Shown here in pieces: positions 31,415 to 42,033 of a DNA stretch of 58,236 bases. The notes beneath the pieces were generated by a model. That model saw only the letters and a list, made by a program, of their open reading frames with translations, searched no databases and was not told where the DNA came from. A program made the translations under genes and the position numbers. Source of the DNA: Venturia oleaginea (Eukaryota > Ascomycota > Dothideomycetes > Venturiales > Venturiaceae); contig JABMLP010000047.1 in assembly GCA_013176395.1 (NCBI GenBank), positions 1-58,236 of the forward strand. The letters run 5' to 3'. Numbering within the stretch: the stretch's first letter is position 1; every line of letters begins with the position of its first letter.

Positions 31415-34400
31415 TTGTCAAAGGAGTCAATTGAGAGAGTAAATAGTATTTTGAATTCGAACAAAGACACTGATTCACACCGTTCTCGGATAGAAAAAGA
31501 ATGGGAGCAGTTCAGACCCAAGATGCTCTCCCGCCTTTTCTACACAAATACTATAGTGAACGATATATACTCTCTTAAAACTCTCCTTGATAATGGATCT
31601 AGCTGCTACGCATCAATAAACGAGGAGAAAGCTTCGCAGATGGACCTTGAAGTACTCCCTATTAGTCCGCGTACTATAGGTGGAGTTCTTAAGGAAGAAG
31701 GACAGACCCAAGTGACAAAAATTGCGAAGTTGAACCTAGATTTAGGGGGACTTATATGCAACGCTTTTGCTTATATAGTCCCGGGACAATTTGAGGATCT
31801 TCTACTAGGCAGGCCTTTTCTCAAGGACACCAAAGCCGTTATCAATGAATCTAAAGGTACTCTTACCTTTGCAAACGGGATTAGCATTCGCGATGCTAAA
31901 TTTGAAGACAAACTTGATATACAACAAGTAGCGCCCGTAAGATTCCACCGCCTTGTCACTTCTACACTTGAGAAAATCAAAGACGCGTCTAGAGTATTTG
32001 CTGTTACTCTTCGAGATATTGATATTGCCTTGAAGCCGAAAGTCCCTTTGACAACAGAGCAAATACTGGAATTGCTACCTAAGAGGTTTCATAAGTACGC
32101 TGCTGTCTTTGATCCTAAAAGGGCCGAGAGACTACCACCGCATCGCCCTGGGATTGATCACGAAATACCTATAGAAGAAGGAAAACCACTTCCTTGGGGA
32201 CCTCTATATGGTATGGGTCGAGAACAACTCCTTGTTTTGCGAAGGACTCTTACAGAGCTACTAGATAAAGGCTTTATCCGAGAGAGTAAATCAGTTGCTG
32301 CGTCTCCAGTTCTCTTTGTGAAGAAACCAGGAGGGGGCTTACGCTTTTGCGTAGACTACCGAGCCTTAAACGCAATTACTCGAAAGGATAGGTACCCGCT
32401 ACCGTTAGTAAAAGAGACTTTACTAACCTTAGCTCGTGCTAAGTATCTTAGTAAGCTTGATGTAAATGCTGCCTTCCACAAGATTCGAATCGCAACGGGA
32501 GATGAGTTCAAAACTGCCTTTCGAACTAGATATGGTCTATTTGAATGGCTAGTTACTCCCTTTGGCTTAACCGGTGCACCTGCGTCTTTTCAACGGTATA
32601 TAAACTATATCCTTCGACGATACCTAGACGAGTTCTGCTCAGCTTATCTAGACGATATAGTAATATACTCTTCAAAGAACCTTAAAGACCATGAAGAAAA
32701 GACTGAAAAGATACTTCAAAGCTGCCTTAAGGCTGGGTTATACCTTGATATTCGGAAGTGCGAGTTTAATACCAAACGAGTCAAGTATCTAGGCTTCGTT
32801 ATAGATACTGAAACGGGCCTACACATGGATCCGGAGAAGATCAAAGCAATTAAAGAATGGGAACGTCCTACTACTCTACGAGGAGTACGTGGCTTCCTAG
32901 GCTTTACAAACTTCTACCGTGACTTTGTAAAAGATAACTCAACAATAAGGGAGCCTCTGGTTCGCCTTACAAAGAAGAATACTCCATTTTTATGGGGAAA
33001 GGAGCAAGAAGAATCTTTTCAAAAACTTAAGGCAGAGTTTTGCAAAGAACCTGTCCTGTCTGCACTTGATGAAGATAAGCCTACGCGAGTAGAACCTGAT
33101 GCTTCAGGCTGGGCTTCCGGAGCAGTACTTAGTCAAAAAGATGAGCTAGGTAACTGGAAACCATGTGCTTTCTTCTCTACTAAGCACTTGCCAGCCGAAT
33201 GCAATTATGATATCCACGACAAAGAACTTATGGCTATAGTCAAAGCTCTAGTCCATTGGACTAGCGAGCTACTAAGCCTAAGTAAGCCATTCATTATCCT
33301 CACAGATCACAAGAACCTTGAGAAGTTTATGGTAAAAAGGGAACTAAATGAAAGGCAAATGAGATGGGCGCAGATACTAGCTAAGTTTAACTTCAAACTA
33401 GGCTATCGCCCAGGCTCTGAATCTGTAGTTCCAGACGCCTTAACTCGAAGGGATCAAGATCTCCCAAAGGATATTCAAGACCCAAGAATCGTTGAAAGAA
33501 CTAGAACGTTATTACCTCCAAAGCTTTGGATTAACGTTCTAGAGGATAAGACTCCTGCAAGAGAAGAAGCTGCCCAAGAAAATGCTCAAGAAGTAGACAA
33601 AGAACCTATCCCCTTTATACAAAATCCCTTTCTCTCAGGTGATCTAAGGGATAGATGGGAAACTGCACTCGAAGGAGATCTAGACTACAGACGTATTTTC
33701 CAAAGCGTTCTAAAGCAAGATAGGCAGTTCCCATCTAAGCTAAAGGTTCCTACTTCTATAGGAGATTGTAAAGTCGAAAATAACCAGCTCTACTATAGAG
33801 ACCGAATCTGGTTGCCCTCCTACGAGCCTCTCTTAACAGGAGTAATTCAAGAAATACACGATTCAGTCCTATCAGGGCATCCTGGACGAGAAGCTACTAT
33901 TGCTATTCTCTCCAGACAGTTCTACTGGCCGGGATTTGCTCAAGATATACGTCAGTTTATACGCAATTGTGACGTCTGCGGAAGAACTTCAGTCTGGCGA
34001 GACAAAAAGAAAGGTTTACTTAAACCTCTTCCTGTCCCTAGCCGTATCTGGCAAGATATTTCAGTAGACTTCATAGTCGAATTACCAGAGAGCCAAAGAT
34101 GCACAAGACTCTGCGTTATTACTGACCGCTTGGGTAAAGGAACTATCCTGTTCCCAGTGCCTAAAGAACAGTTTGGAGCTGAAGGATTTGCAAAACTATT
34201 TATGCAGAACTACGTAAGATTACACTGGCTTCCTAGATCTCTAGTCTCAGATAGGGACACGCAATTTGTTAATGCTTTCTGGAAAGAAGTTTGTCACCTT
34301 CTTAAGATAGAGAGAAGACTCTCTACAGCGTATCACCCTGAGACTGATGGATCTACGGAAAGAAGAAATCAAGAAGTTGAAGCCTATCTACGTAAGTTCT

Positions 34401-35200
34401 GTACATTTAGTCAGAACGACTGGGTCGAGCTCCTGCCTATTGCTCAAATATGCCTCGATAATAGACCAAACCAAGCTACGGGCCTATCGCCTTTCTTCTT
34501 AACCCACGGTTATAACATTGAGCATATAGGAACTGTTGAAGCTCCCCAGGAAACCCCTAAGAATCCAAAAGAAAAAGCACAAGATCTTGTAGCAAAATTG
34601 AAGGACGCACAAGAATGGGCAGAAACGTCAATGGTATCAGCTCAGCAACAGCAAGAATACTACTCTAATAGAGATCGTGCTCCGGCTGACTCTTTTAAAG
34701 TGGGAGACAAAGTCTGGCTCAACCTAAAGAACGTAAAAACCCTACGTCCTTGTAAGAAACTAGACTGGATTCATGGGAAGTATACAGTTACACGAGTTAT
34801 CAACTCAATCTCTTACGAGCTTGATACACCCAGAGGAATCCACAACCGATTTCATACGTCTTTACTTAGGAGAGCTGGCACAGATCCCCTACCTTCACAA
34901 ATACAAGATAATACACAGCCGCCTCCTATAGTAACTGAACAAGGAGACGAGGAATACGGTATCGAGGCTATTCTAGCCGCAAGATGGCGCCGGCGAGGTC
35001 GACAACAAACGCGAGAAGTCTTAGTTAAGTGGGTAGGCTACGTTGATCCTACGTGGGAACCCCTTAGCGAACTCCAACAAACTACAGCTCTGGACGCTTT
35101 TGAAAGTGCCTACGGCAACGTTCTTGAAAACGACGGACCTATACTACGCCCTCAGAGACTACGCTCACATCGATCTACAAGAGAGGGGGGGAGGGGATAA
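31415..35200 (+). CDS. Gypsy-1 Pol: protease, RT, RNase H, integrase, chromodomain (intact)
   Basis: The frame is open without a stop for 1261 codons and also open upstream into gag. Domains in order are: aspartic protease (LLDNGSSCYASIN, ~57-70); RT with YLDDIVIYS (~410); RNase H (EPDASGWASGAVL, HDKELMAIVKAL, LTDHKNLEKF ~630); integrase zinc finger (HPGREATIAIL...CDVCG, ~820-855); integrase core (SVDFIVELP, SDRDTQF, TAYHPETDGSTERRNQEVE, ~884-985); and a C-terminal chromodomain-like segment (YGIEAILAARWRRRGRQQ, VLVKWVGYVDPTWEP, ~1180-1220). This makes it a chromovirus of the Ty3/gypsy group. The frame is immediately followed by a polypurine tract and the 3' LTR. Its intactness implies recent transposition. 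Confidence 0.95.
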   Translation: MSKESIERVNSILNSNKDTDSHRSRIEKEWEQFRPKMLSRLFYTNTIVNDIYSLKTLLDNGSSCYASINEEKASQMDLEVLPISPRTIGGVLKEEGQTQVTKIAKLNLDLGGLICNAFAYIVPGQFEDLLLGRPFLKDTKAVINESKGTLTFANGISIRDAKFEDKLDIQQVAPVRFHRLVTSTLEKIKDASRVFAVTLRDIDIALKPKVPLTTEQILELLPKRFHKYAAVFDPKRAERLPPHRPGIDHEIPIEEGKPLPWGPLYGMGREQLLVLRRTLTELLDKGFIRESKSVAASPVLFVKKPGGGLRFCVDYRALNAITRKDRYPLPLVKETLLTLARAKYLSKLDVNAAFHKIRIATGDEFKTAFRTRYGLFEWLVTPFGLTGAPASFQRYINYILRRYLDEFCSAYLDDIVIYSSKNLKDHEEKTEKILQSCLKAGLYLDIRKCEFNTKRVKYLGFVIDTETGLHMDPEKIKAIKEWERPTTLRGVRGFLGFTNFYRDFVKDNSTIREPLVRLTKKNTPFLWGKEQEESFQKLKAEFCKEPVLSALDEDKPTRVEPDASGWASGAVLSQKDELGNWKPCAFFSTKHLPAECNYDIHDKELMAIVKALVHWTSELLSLSKPFIILTDHKNLEKFMVKRELNERQMRWAQILAKFNFKLGYRPGSESVVPDALTRRDQDLPKDIQDPRIVERTRTLLPPKLWINVLEDKTPAREEAAQENAQEVDKEPIPFIQNPFLSGDLRDRWETALEGDLDYRRIFQSVLKQDRQFPSKLKVPTSIGDCKVENNQLYYRDRIWLPSYEPLLTGVIQEIHDSVLSGHPGREATIAILSRQFYWPGFAQDIRQFIRNCDVCGRTSVWRDKKKGLLKPLPVPSRIWQDISVDFIVELPESQRCTRLCVITDRLGKGTILFPVPKEQFGAEGFAKLFMQNYVRLHWLPRSLVSDRDTQFVNAFWKEVCHLLKIERRLSTAYHPETDGSTERRNQEVEAYLRKFCTFSQNDWVELLPIAQICLDNRPNQATGLSPFFLTHGYNIEHIGTVEAPQETPKNPKEKAQDLVAKLKDAQEWAETSMVSAQQQQEYYSNRDRAPADSFKVGDKVWLNLKNVKTLRPCKKLDWIHGKYTVTRVINSISYELDTPRGIHNRFHTSLLRRAGTDPLPSQIQDNTQPPPIVTEQGDEEYGIEAILAARWRRRGRQQTREVLVKWVGYVDPTWEPLSELQQTTALDAFESAYGNVLENDGPILRPQRLRSHRSTREGGRG

Positions 35201-35531
35201 TGTTAAGGGATGGAATCCTTCTCTCTAGCTTATCCATGACTGGATTTCCAATTGTTCTCTTGTTATTCTGCAAGCTGTCATGTTCTATTTTGCAAGCTGT
35301 CATGTTCTATTTGCAAGCTGTCATGTTCTATTTCGCAAGCTGCCATGTTCTATTTTGCAAGCTGTCACGTTTCCATTTAAAGATACTTTCTAGAAGGATC
35401 TATTGTAAGAGGAGGATTATATATACTAGCTATCCTTCCTGTACTTACACTTTCTTCTCTGTACTTAGATACTTGAAATATAAGCTGTCTTCCCTCACTT
35501 GCGAAACACCTTTGAGGGTTGAACTCTTACA
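35201..35531 (+). mobile_element. Gypsy-1 (left element) 3' LTR
   Basis: 331 bp, TGTTAAGGGATGG...CTCTTACA, preceded by the polypurine tract GAGAGGGGGGGAGGGGATAA. It abuts copia coding sequence at 35532. Confidence 0.93.
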
Positions 35532-35792
35532 TGAGGATCACTAGAGACAGAACGAAGAGAACCCTGAAGCTTGACCAAGGACACTACATCAGGGAGGCCC
35601 TCGCAAAGTTTGGAATGTCGGCGGAAAAAGGGAAGCCCACGCTATCACCCATGGATTCCTATGATGATCTGAGAAAATCAGGACCAACAGATCCTTGAGC
35701 AGATAGTGGGAGCTACCAGGAGCAGATGGGAACTTTGATGTGGCCAATGTGATGTGCAGGCCAGATATAGCTTTTGCTATTAGAAGACTCAT
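35532..35792 (+). pseudogene. Copia Pol fragment (RT/RNase H junction)
   Basis: The fragment encodes RITRDRTKRTLKLDQGHYIR, EALAKFGMSAEKGKPTLSPM and CRPDIAFAIRRL, the C-terminal RT region of a Ty1/copia Pol, with frame breaks near 35697 and 35750. The next codons of the same polyprotein (SSYASDPTVFHEKAIKK) are found at 54608. The two pieces are therefore halves of one copia copy separated by 18.8 kb of later insertions. Confidence 0.88.
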
Positions 35793-35973
35793 TGTAAGAG
35801 TTCAACCCTCAAAGGTGTTTCGCAAGTGAGAGAAGACTGCTTGTATTTCGAAGTATCTAAGTACAGAGAAGAAAGTGTAAGTACAGGAAGGATAGCTCGT
35901 ATATATAATCCTCCTCTTACAGTAGATCCTTCTAGAAAGTATCTTTAAATGGAAACGTGACAGCTTGCAAAAT
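35793..35973 (-). mobile_element. Gypsy-1 LTR, 3' part of the LTR continued at 54451-54607
   Basis: In plus orientation it starts TGTAAGAGTTCAACCC and stops at AAAAT (35969-35973). The same AAAAT opens 54451, and joining the two gives one full LTR sitting in copia. Confidence 0.85.
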
Positions 35974-36152
35974 TGTAAGAGTTCAACCCTCAAAGGTGTT
36001 TCGCAAGTGAGGGAAGACAGCTTATATTTCAAGTATCTAAGTACAGAGAAGAAGTGTAAGTACAGGAAGGATAGCTCGTATATATAATCCTCCTCTTACA
36101 ATAGATCCTTCTAGAAAGTATCTTTAAATGGAAACGTGACAGCTTGCAAAAT
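35974..36152 (-). mobile_element. Gypsy-1 LTR (outer end of the right-hand gypsy-1 element), first part
   Basis: Starts TGTAAGAG right after AAAAT and ends at AAAAT (36148-36152), where gypsy-2 was inserted. It continues at 48196-48280. Confidence 0.85.
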
Positions 36153-36433
36153 TGTAAGAGTTCAACCCTCAAAGGTGTTTCGCAAGTGAGAGAAGACTGC
36201 TTGTATTTCAAAGTATCTAAGTACAAAGAAGAAAGTGTAGGTACAGGAAGAACAACTTGTATATATAATCTTCCAAGTAGGAAAAGGACATGCTGTCCTG
36301 AGAAGAGAATAGAAAGGAGTAGAAGCGCATGTGAAACGGTCCCTGAATAATCCCTGCTAGGCGCACGTGAGAACTACCAGGTAGTGCTAAGAATCCATCC
36401 AGGATAAGTTGTCAAAGGATCTATCCTTTGACA
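36153..36433 (-). mobile_element. Gypsy-2 3' LTR
   Basis: Minus-strand start TGTCAAAGGATAGATCC at 36433, end CTCTTACA at 36153. A purine tract (GGGGAGAAGAAGGGTAA) precedes it in element orientation. Its inner half matches gypsy-1 LTRs closely, while the outer half is distinct. Confidence 0.88.
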
Positions 36434-38882
36434 TTACCCTTCTTCTCCCCCGTTTCCGTTGGGGCGGTTTTGCTTTTTGTACGCCTAGGAGGACGTAGAC
36501 TCGGTCCGTCGTTTTGAAAAACATCACCGTAGATACTTTCAAAGGTATCTAATGCGACAGTTTCTGTCGTTCGTACTTGGCCTTTTTGCAAAGAACACAC
36601 TTTCCTATTTCCTTGAAAACTTCCTGTCGCATGCGCGGGAAGTAGAAGGTATTCTGAAGTCGTGAAAGGACAATCTCTGGTCGGCAATGACCATTGAGTG
36701 GAGATTCGTGTTGATGTAGGAAGTACTGTTTCCTAAGGCTCGTGGGAAGATATACCAAGTTGTTGAAGAGGAGCAATCCGTCTTCAATACGGGTATTCTG
36801 ATCTGCTGATTGAATGTAGCCTTGTACATCTGGATCCTTTGCTGCGCGTTCCTGACCTCTTGCCAATAAGAGGACTTTCCTGTCTGAAGTGATGAGACTT
36901 GGTGCACAAGTGCATCACCTTCTGTCGGAACAAAGCGCGTTCGACTTTCTCTTTTTCTCCTGCCATGAAGTCTTCTCGTCGACTTAATGCATCGGCGTTA
37001 ACGTTTTCCTTTCCTTTCTTGTAAAGGATATGGAAGTTGTAAAATGACAGTTCTTCTGACCATCTTAGTTGCCGTCGATTCAATTCCTTTGTCGTCGTGA
37101 AATTCCGCAGGTTCTTGTGATCGGAATACACGGTAATCTTGTGTTTCGCTCCTTCAAGATAATGCTTCCAGTACTTGAAGGCATCAACTATGGCCATGAG
37201 TTCCTTGTCTGAAGTGGAGTAGATGACTTCTGCTTTCAGGAATTTTCGTGCGTGGTAAGCTACTGGTCTTAGCTTTCCATCTGAATCAGGTTGGCTGAGA
37301 CATGCTCCGAGGGCTCGATCGGACGCATCCGCCTCGACTGTGGCTGTTTTTTCTGAGTTAAACAGTTGCAGAATGGGTGGTGTTGTTAACCGTATCTTGA
37401 GTGCGTCAAAGGCCTTTTGCGCATGCTCGTTCCATTCCAAGGTAATCCCCTTCTTCATCAATCCGTGAGGGGTTCTGCAACTTCGGAAAAGCTTTCGATG
37501 AATTGTCGATAATAATTCGCGAAGGCGTGAAATGACTGTACTCCTTTGACGTTCGAGGGTACCGGCCAATCGCGGACCTTCTGGTAAATTTCCGGGTCCA
37601 TCTCAAGTCCATCTTGAGAGACAAAACATCCAACGAACTTGATTCGTTGCTTGTGGAATTCGCTTTTCGAGGGTTTCAGCCGCAAGTTAAATATCTGTAG
37701 TGCGCGGAGGACGGTTCGAACGTGATTGGCGTGTTCTTCGAACGTTCGATAGTAAACCAAAATGTCATCCATATAAACAGACACAAACTTGTCTAAGTGC
37801 TCGCGAAGCACATTGTTCATATAGGCTTGCAGCGTCGCAGGGGCGTTTGTCAAACCAAAGGGCATGACAAGGTATACGTAGTGCTCAAGGTGAGTGCGGA
37901 ATGCTGTCTTCCACTCGTCACCTTCCTTAATCCTAATTCGATGAAAAGCCGCAGGAATATCGAATTTCGTGAATCATCTGGCTCCTTGGAGTCTGTCCCT
38001 CAACTCCTGGATTAAAGGCAGCGTGTACGCATTCTTCACCGAAATCTCATTTAGATGTCGGTAATCGACACACAATCGTTGTGAACCATCGGGCTTGGGT
38101 ACGTAGAAAACTGAATATCCGGCGGGTGACTTCGACTCCCGGATGAACTTCTTCGTGAAATCGTCGATATATTCACGAAGGGTTTCAAGCTGATCTTTCC
38201 TCAATGGGTAGATCTTGAACTTCTTTGGTTGTTCATTATTCTTGAGCTCGATCTCATAATCCCATGGTTGGTGTGGTGGAAGAGAATCTTCGATCGATTC
38301 CCCTTTAAAAAGTTCTGCAAATTCCTGGTACCCATGGGGAATTTGGAACACTGACCTATCCTCCTCTGTCTGGAGACGATAGCAGTATGCCACTTCAACG
38401 TGTGTAGGCCTTTTCCGCAAAGGTCTTTGTGCTGTCCGTGTTCTAGCGCGCATGCTAGCCTGCACGGGATATCGTTGGTCTGGGAACGTGAGCGTCAATG
38501 TTCTCCAGTCGATATGCGGATTGTGAGTTCGAAGCCATGGCAGACCAATGATCAAATCCGAGTCTCCAATATTCGTGACGTCTAGAACAATCTGTTCTTT
38601 CCTCCCTTGTATCCACAAGATTATGTCTGCTTCGTAGATCACTATGCCTCCATTGAAGTTGACAGGTCTTCCATCAGCGATAGTTAGTGGATATGGATGC
38701 CGTTTCGACCGTACGGGCAGTTTCCATTCGTCGACCAATTTCTCGCTTAGAAGATTCCTATCGGCACCAGTGTCGATGAAGGCCCATGCTGGTACGTCGT
38801 CGATCTTTCCTTCGACCAGCATCTTGGATGTACCAAGGTTGTTCAGAAAATGAGGCGCTTCATTAGGATTCAACAGGGCCTT
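36434..38882 (-). pseudogene. Gypsy-2 Pol, degenerate with integrase core missing
   Basis: Protease (WAFIDTGADRNLLSEKL) and the start of RT (LCVDYRHLNEISVKNAYTLP) lie in 37974-38873. RT palm (MPFGLTNAPATLQAYMNNVL, VYMDDILVYY) is in 37458-37865. RNase H (VEADASDRALGACLSQPD, TSDKELMAIVDAFKYWKHYL) is in 36784-37569. The integrase zinc-binding region (HQHESPLNGHCRPEIVLSRL, CVLCKKAKY) is in 36549-36866. The sequence then jumps directly to a C-terminal tail (ALDTFESIYGDVFQNDGPSL) that resembles the gypsy-1 Pol end, so the whole DDE core and most of the chromodomain are absent. Several frameshifts separate the blocks. This element cannot integrate by itself. Confidence 0.88.
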
Positions 38883-38884
38883 CT

Positions 38885-40200
38885 CTACTGTTGATCCTCC
38901 TCGTTTCCCGAATTCTCATGCCATTTGCGTGCTTGCTTTGTTTTGACTGCGATGTCCAATCGTCGGACAAGGTGTCGAAGGTTCCTTGCCCCATTCGGAT
39001 GGTATGGGCAGGTGAAGTCAAGGCATGCATTTGGATGGACGTCTTTGCACTGAGAATCGTCCTGATCAATTGCTCGTTCAACGTCTCGTGTCAAACGTGA
39101 GAGCCGGAAGGTCATAAACTCTAGATCTTCCTTCGATTCTCCTTCGTTGGAGTTGTCTTCTACTGTAGACTCACTGTCGTCGCCCGACATAGTCTGTAGA
39201 GATTCGTTTTCGTTTGGTGTAGACCAACTCCCGGAAATGGCTGGCAACTCTTGGAGTATTTCTCCAAGGTCTTTCATTTCCTGGTGCTGAGGTAAATCGC
39301 ATTCCTCGTACTCGCAGCAATTCATAGGTGAGTGTCTGTGGTGGACGTGCTGTACATCTGTACTGATGTTTGGGATTTTCATGATCTTCCTGAGGGTCGT
39401 ATTGTTGACTTCCTTTTCGTGAACCCAGTGGAATTCCCAATCTGGTTCTCCTGGGTCTTCCTCGGACTTGTGCTCCCACAGTGGGCATTCTTTGACTTTG
39501 TACCAGTTCGATGGAATCATCCAGTGAAGATCGTGTTCCGGATTCTTTCTCATGCTTGGGTATCTACTGATAACTTTGACAGCAGCCATTGTATTCCCAA
39601 CCCCGAATTGGTTTGTGCCATACTCTGCTTTTGGCAATACCAACTGAGTGCCATAAAGACCGGGTGAGCTAGATGACGAACTCATCATAGCGAGATGTCC
39701 TTTGACATTGCCGTTACCTTGGTAACCTCCTCTATCCCGAGGGTAGTATCCGGAGCTCTGCTTCTCGGAATATACTTTGCAGTCGTCCTCATAACAAGCC
39801 GTCCAGCTCAGTATGTTGTGGATTGGCGGTACTGACGCATCGGATTGTAAAGCCTTGAGGTGTTCTGAGCCCATGGGTGAGTTTCCGAATCGTTGTCCCT
39901 GATTCGTGAAACGTCCAGTGTTGTTCTTTTTGGGCTTTCTGACCTGTAACTTTCTTGGATCCACGTGGACCGCTCTGAATCTTGTCGAGCTCCATTGGCT
40001 GCGGTCCGTATGAATCAACTCAAACACCTATATTCGCACGACTGTTGTTTCCATGTCCTCGATAAGAACTAACTCCCTTCCTCTGAAGTTTTCTTTCGAA
40101 TAGGCGGTTATCAATCTTGATTGACGTTCCAATCATCGAGTACAGGCTCTGAGGCTGAGTTTCCTTCCGACTGATTTCATCCTTGACAGTCTGCTCTGCA
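38885..40200 (-). pseudogene. Gypsy-2 Gag, N-terminal capsid missing
   Basis: The frame begins abruptly at about 40200 with EISRKETQPQSLYSMIGTSI and IDNRLFERKLQRKG, the end of a fungal Ty3-type capsid domain. A stop near 40024 and frameshifts follow, then a long polar region (38885-40027). It has the Cys/His cluster CCEYEECDLPQHQE and the C-terminal CKDVHPNACLDFTCPYHP, which may be a variant zinc-binding motif. Everything upstream is leader-like sequence related to gypsy-1, so the capsid N-terminus has been deleted. Confidence 0.7.
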
Positions 40201-40590
40201 ACCCTTATTACTAAGGACGGAGCTCCTAGGGACTATGAAGGTCAAGGGTATTGAATCTCTCTTCCTAACTCTTTCTTTCCTCAGCTTATTACAGCTTCGA
40301 CTCCTAAGACTACGCTGTCTTAGGATGACCTCTGATTTCCTCTTTGTAAATTTTGCGAGAATTTACTGTGGATTGGCCCTTACAGTTGGCCCTTGCTTCT
40401 TGGAGATTCTAGCACCTTCTAGAAAATCTCAGCTTGAATTCTCTTGAATTTCCTTTTTGTTTGGCCCTTGAGGTTGGCTCTTGAGGTTGGTCTTTGAGGT
40501 TGGCCCTTGCTTCTTGGGTTAGGACAAGTGTTCTCTTCTTGAAATTCCTTTTTGTTTGGCCCTTGAGGTTGGCCCTTGCTTCTTGGGTTA

Positions 40591-41030
40591 GGTGTCCTCT
40601 TTAGGACCTTGACTCTACAGGCTCTTCCTGAGAGTACTGAAGTGGCTGGGGTGTCCTCTTTAGGACCTTGACTCTGCAGGCTCGTCCTGAGAGTACTGAA
40701 AATGGCTTGGGTGTCCTCTTTAGGACCTTGACTCTACAGGCTCTTCCTGAGAGTACTGAAATGGCTGGGGTGTCCTCTTTAGGACCTTGACTCTGCAGGC
40801 TCGTCCTGAGAGTACTGAAAATGGCTTGGGTGTCCTCTTTAGGACCTTGACTCTACAGGCTCTTCCTGAGAGTACTGAAATGGCTGGGGTGTCCTCTTTA
40901 GGACCTTGACTCTGCAGGCTCGTCCTGAGAGTACTGAAAATGGCTTGGGTGTCCTCTTTAGGACCTTGACTCTACAGGCTCTTCCTGAGAGTACTGAAAT
41001 GGCTTGGGTGTCCTCTTTAGGACCTTGACT
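40591..41030 (-). repeat. Tandem repeat of about 59 bp in the gypsy-2 leader
   Basis: GGTGTCCTCTTTAGGACCTT recurs about every 59 bp, at least seven times. Units with CTACAGGCTCTTCC and units with CTGCAGGCTCGTCC alternate, giving a roughly 118-bp dimer. A 65-codon frame across it (40839-41036) is only the repeat read through. Confidence 0.9.
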
Positions 41031-41208
41031 CACCAACAGGATTGACCTGGGAGTACTTTCAACTTGTGGGTGTCACTTTGGACGTTGTTGATATCCCTTC
41101 GCAAAGGACAAGTTTCAACAACTCTCAATCTTCGACGTTCGTGATTACTACACAATGAGAAGATGTAGCATCCGTCCTAGGTTATGAGGTACCTAGCAAA
41201 CTCTTTCT

Positions 41209-41320
41209 CAATGCCTCGCTCAATGGAGGGCTTTCTCAGTGCCTCGCTCGATGGAGGGCTTTCTCGGTACCTCACTCGATGGAGGGCTTTCTCGGTACCT
41301 CGCTCAATGGAAGGCTTTCT
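41209..41320 (-). repeat. Short tandem repeat, about 34-bp unit, four copies
   Basis: Units of the form CCTCGCTCAATGGAGGGCTT TCTCAGTG-type sequence repeat four times with small changes, between the 59-bp array and the PBS of gypsy-2. Confidence 0.85.
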
Positions 41321-41380
41321 CTTTGCTCTGACGATTGCTGCAGAGACTCTCTCTTACTGTCAGCAAGAGGTATTGGTGCG

Positions 41381-41391
41381 GTACTTAGATA
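41381..41391 (-). promoter_or_regulatory. Self-complementary primer-binding site of gypsy-2
   Basis: Read on the minus strand, TATCTAAGTAC lies one base after the LTR end. It matches in inverted form GTACTTAGATA at 41464-41454 in the LTR. The arrangement is identical to gypsy-1. Confidence 0.72.
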
Positions 41392-41392
41392 A

Positions 41393-41641
41393 TGTAAGAG
41401 TTCAACCCTCAAAGGTGTTTCGCAAGTGAGAGAAGACTGCTTGTATTTCAAAGTATCTAAGTACAAAGAAGAAAGTGTAGGTACAGGAAGAACAACTTGT
41501 ATATATAATCTTCCAAGTAGGAAAAGGACATGCTGTCCTGAGAAGAGAATAGAAAGGAGTAGAAGCGCATGTGAAACGGTCCCTGAATAATCCCTGCTAG
41601 GCGCACGTGAGAACTACCAGGTAGTGCTAAGAATCCATCCA
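41393..41641 (-). mobile_element. Gypsy-2 5' LTR, inner part
   Basis: Matches the 3' LTR (36153-36433) up to GAATCCATCCA, then breaks off at 41641. The missing GGATAAGTTG...TTTGACA end is found at 48165-48195, on the other side of the DIRS-like element. Confidence 0.9.
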
Positions 41642-42033
41642 TCTATCTCCATCTCGCCACGCCTTCGGATCACGGTCATCTGGCACGTTTTATCTGTTGA
41701 TTGGCCGGCGCAGGCCAGGGCACGTGAATTTTCATTGTGAGCGAGCAAGCCATTGAGCCCTGAGCCATACAGGCTTCCTCAGCCACACGGGGCTTCAGCC
41801 ACGGGGTAGGTCTCAGGATGGCATGCCCACGGCTCAATTGCTTCTCGATTGAAGGCAAATGAGGTGCCCTACTGCCCAGAAGCGAAGCGCCTGCGGCCCA
41901 GACAAACAAGAAGGAAACGAGGTGGGATAGGAGGCGAGTCTGTACGACATACTCGGTCCAGGGTAGAGGCGAGAAACACAGCGGTGTAGCGAAGCAGAGT
42001 ATAGCTTTTGGCGATCGGGTGAACACAACGGTG

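Larger units (their letters stand above)
26301..35531. repeat. Left arm of a large inverted repeat (partner 48281-55423)
   Basis: Going left to right, the arm has a copia LTR and copia 3' coding end (minus), a partial gypsy-1 LTR, and a full gypsy-1 element (plus). The same parts occur in mirror order at 48281-55423. Both arms share the same copia/LTR junction (28788/28789 and 54607/54608) and the same LTR-in-LTR junction. The left arm additionally carries a 1.6-kb insertion in the copia LTR and a solo LTR in gag. Confidence 0.93.

Noticed and set aside
31330..31420. A -1 frameshift slippery site between gypsy-1 gag and pol
   Set aside because: Pol is in the -1 frame and overlaps gag, but the candidate GGAAAAAG does not fit X-XXY-YYZ in the gag phase, so no site is claimed.
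40839..41036. 65-codon repetitive protein in the gypsy-2 leader
   Set aside because: It is the 59-bp tandem array read through by chance and differs in frame along the array.
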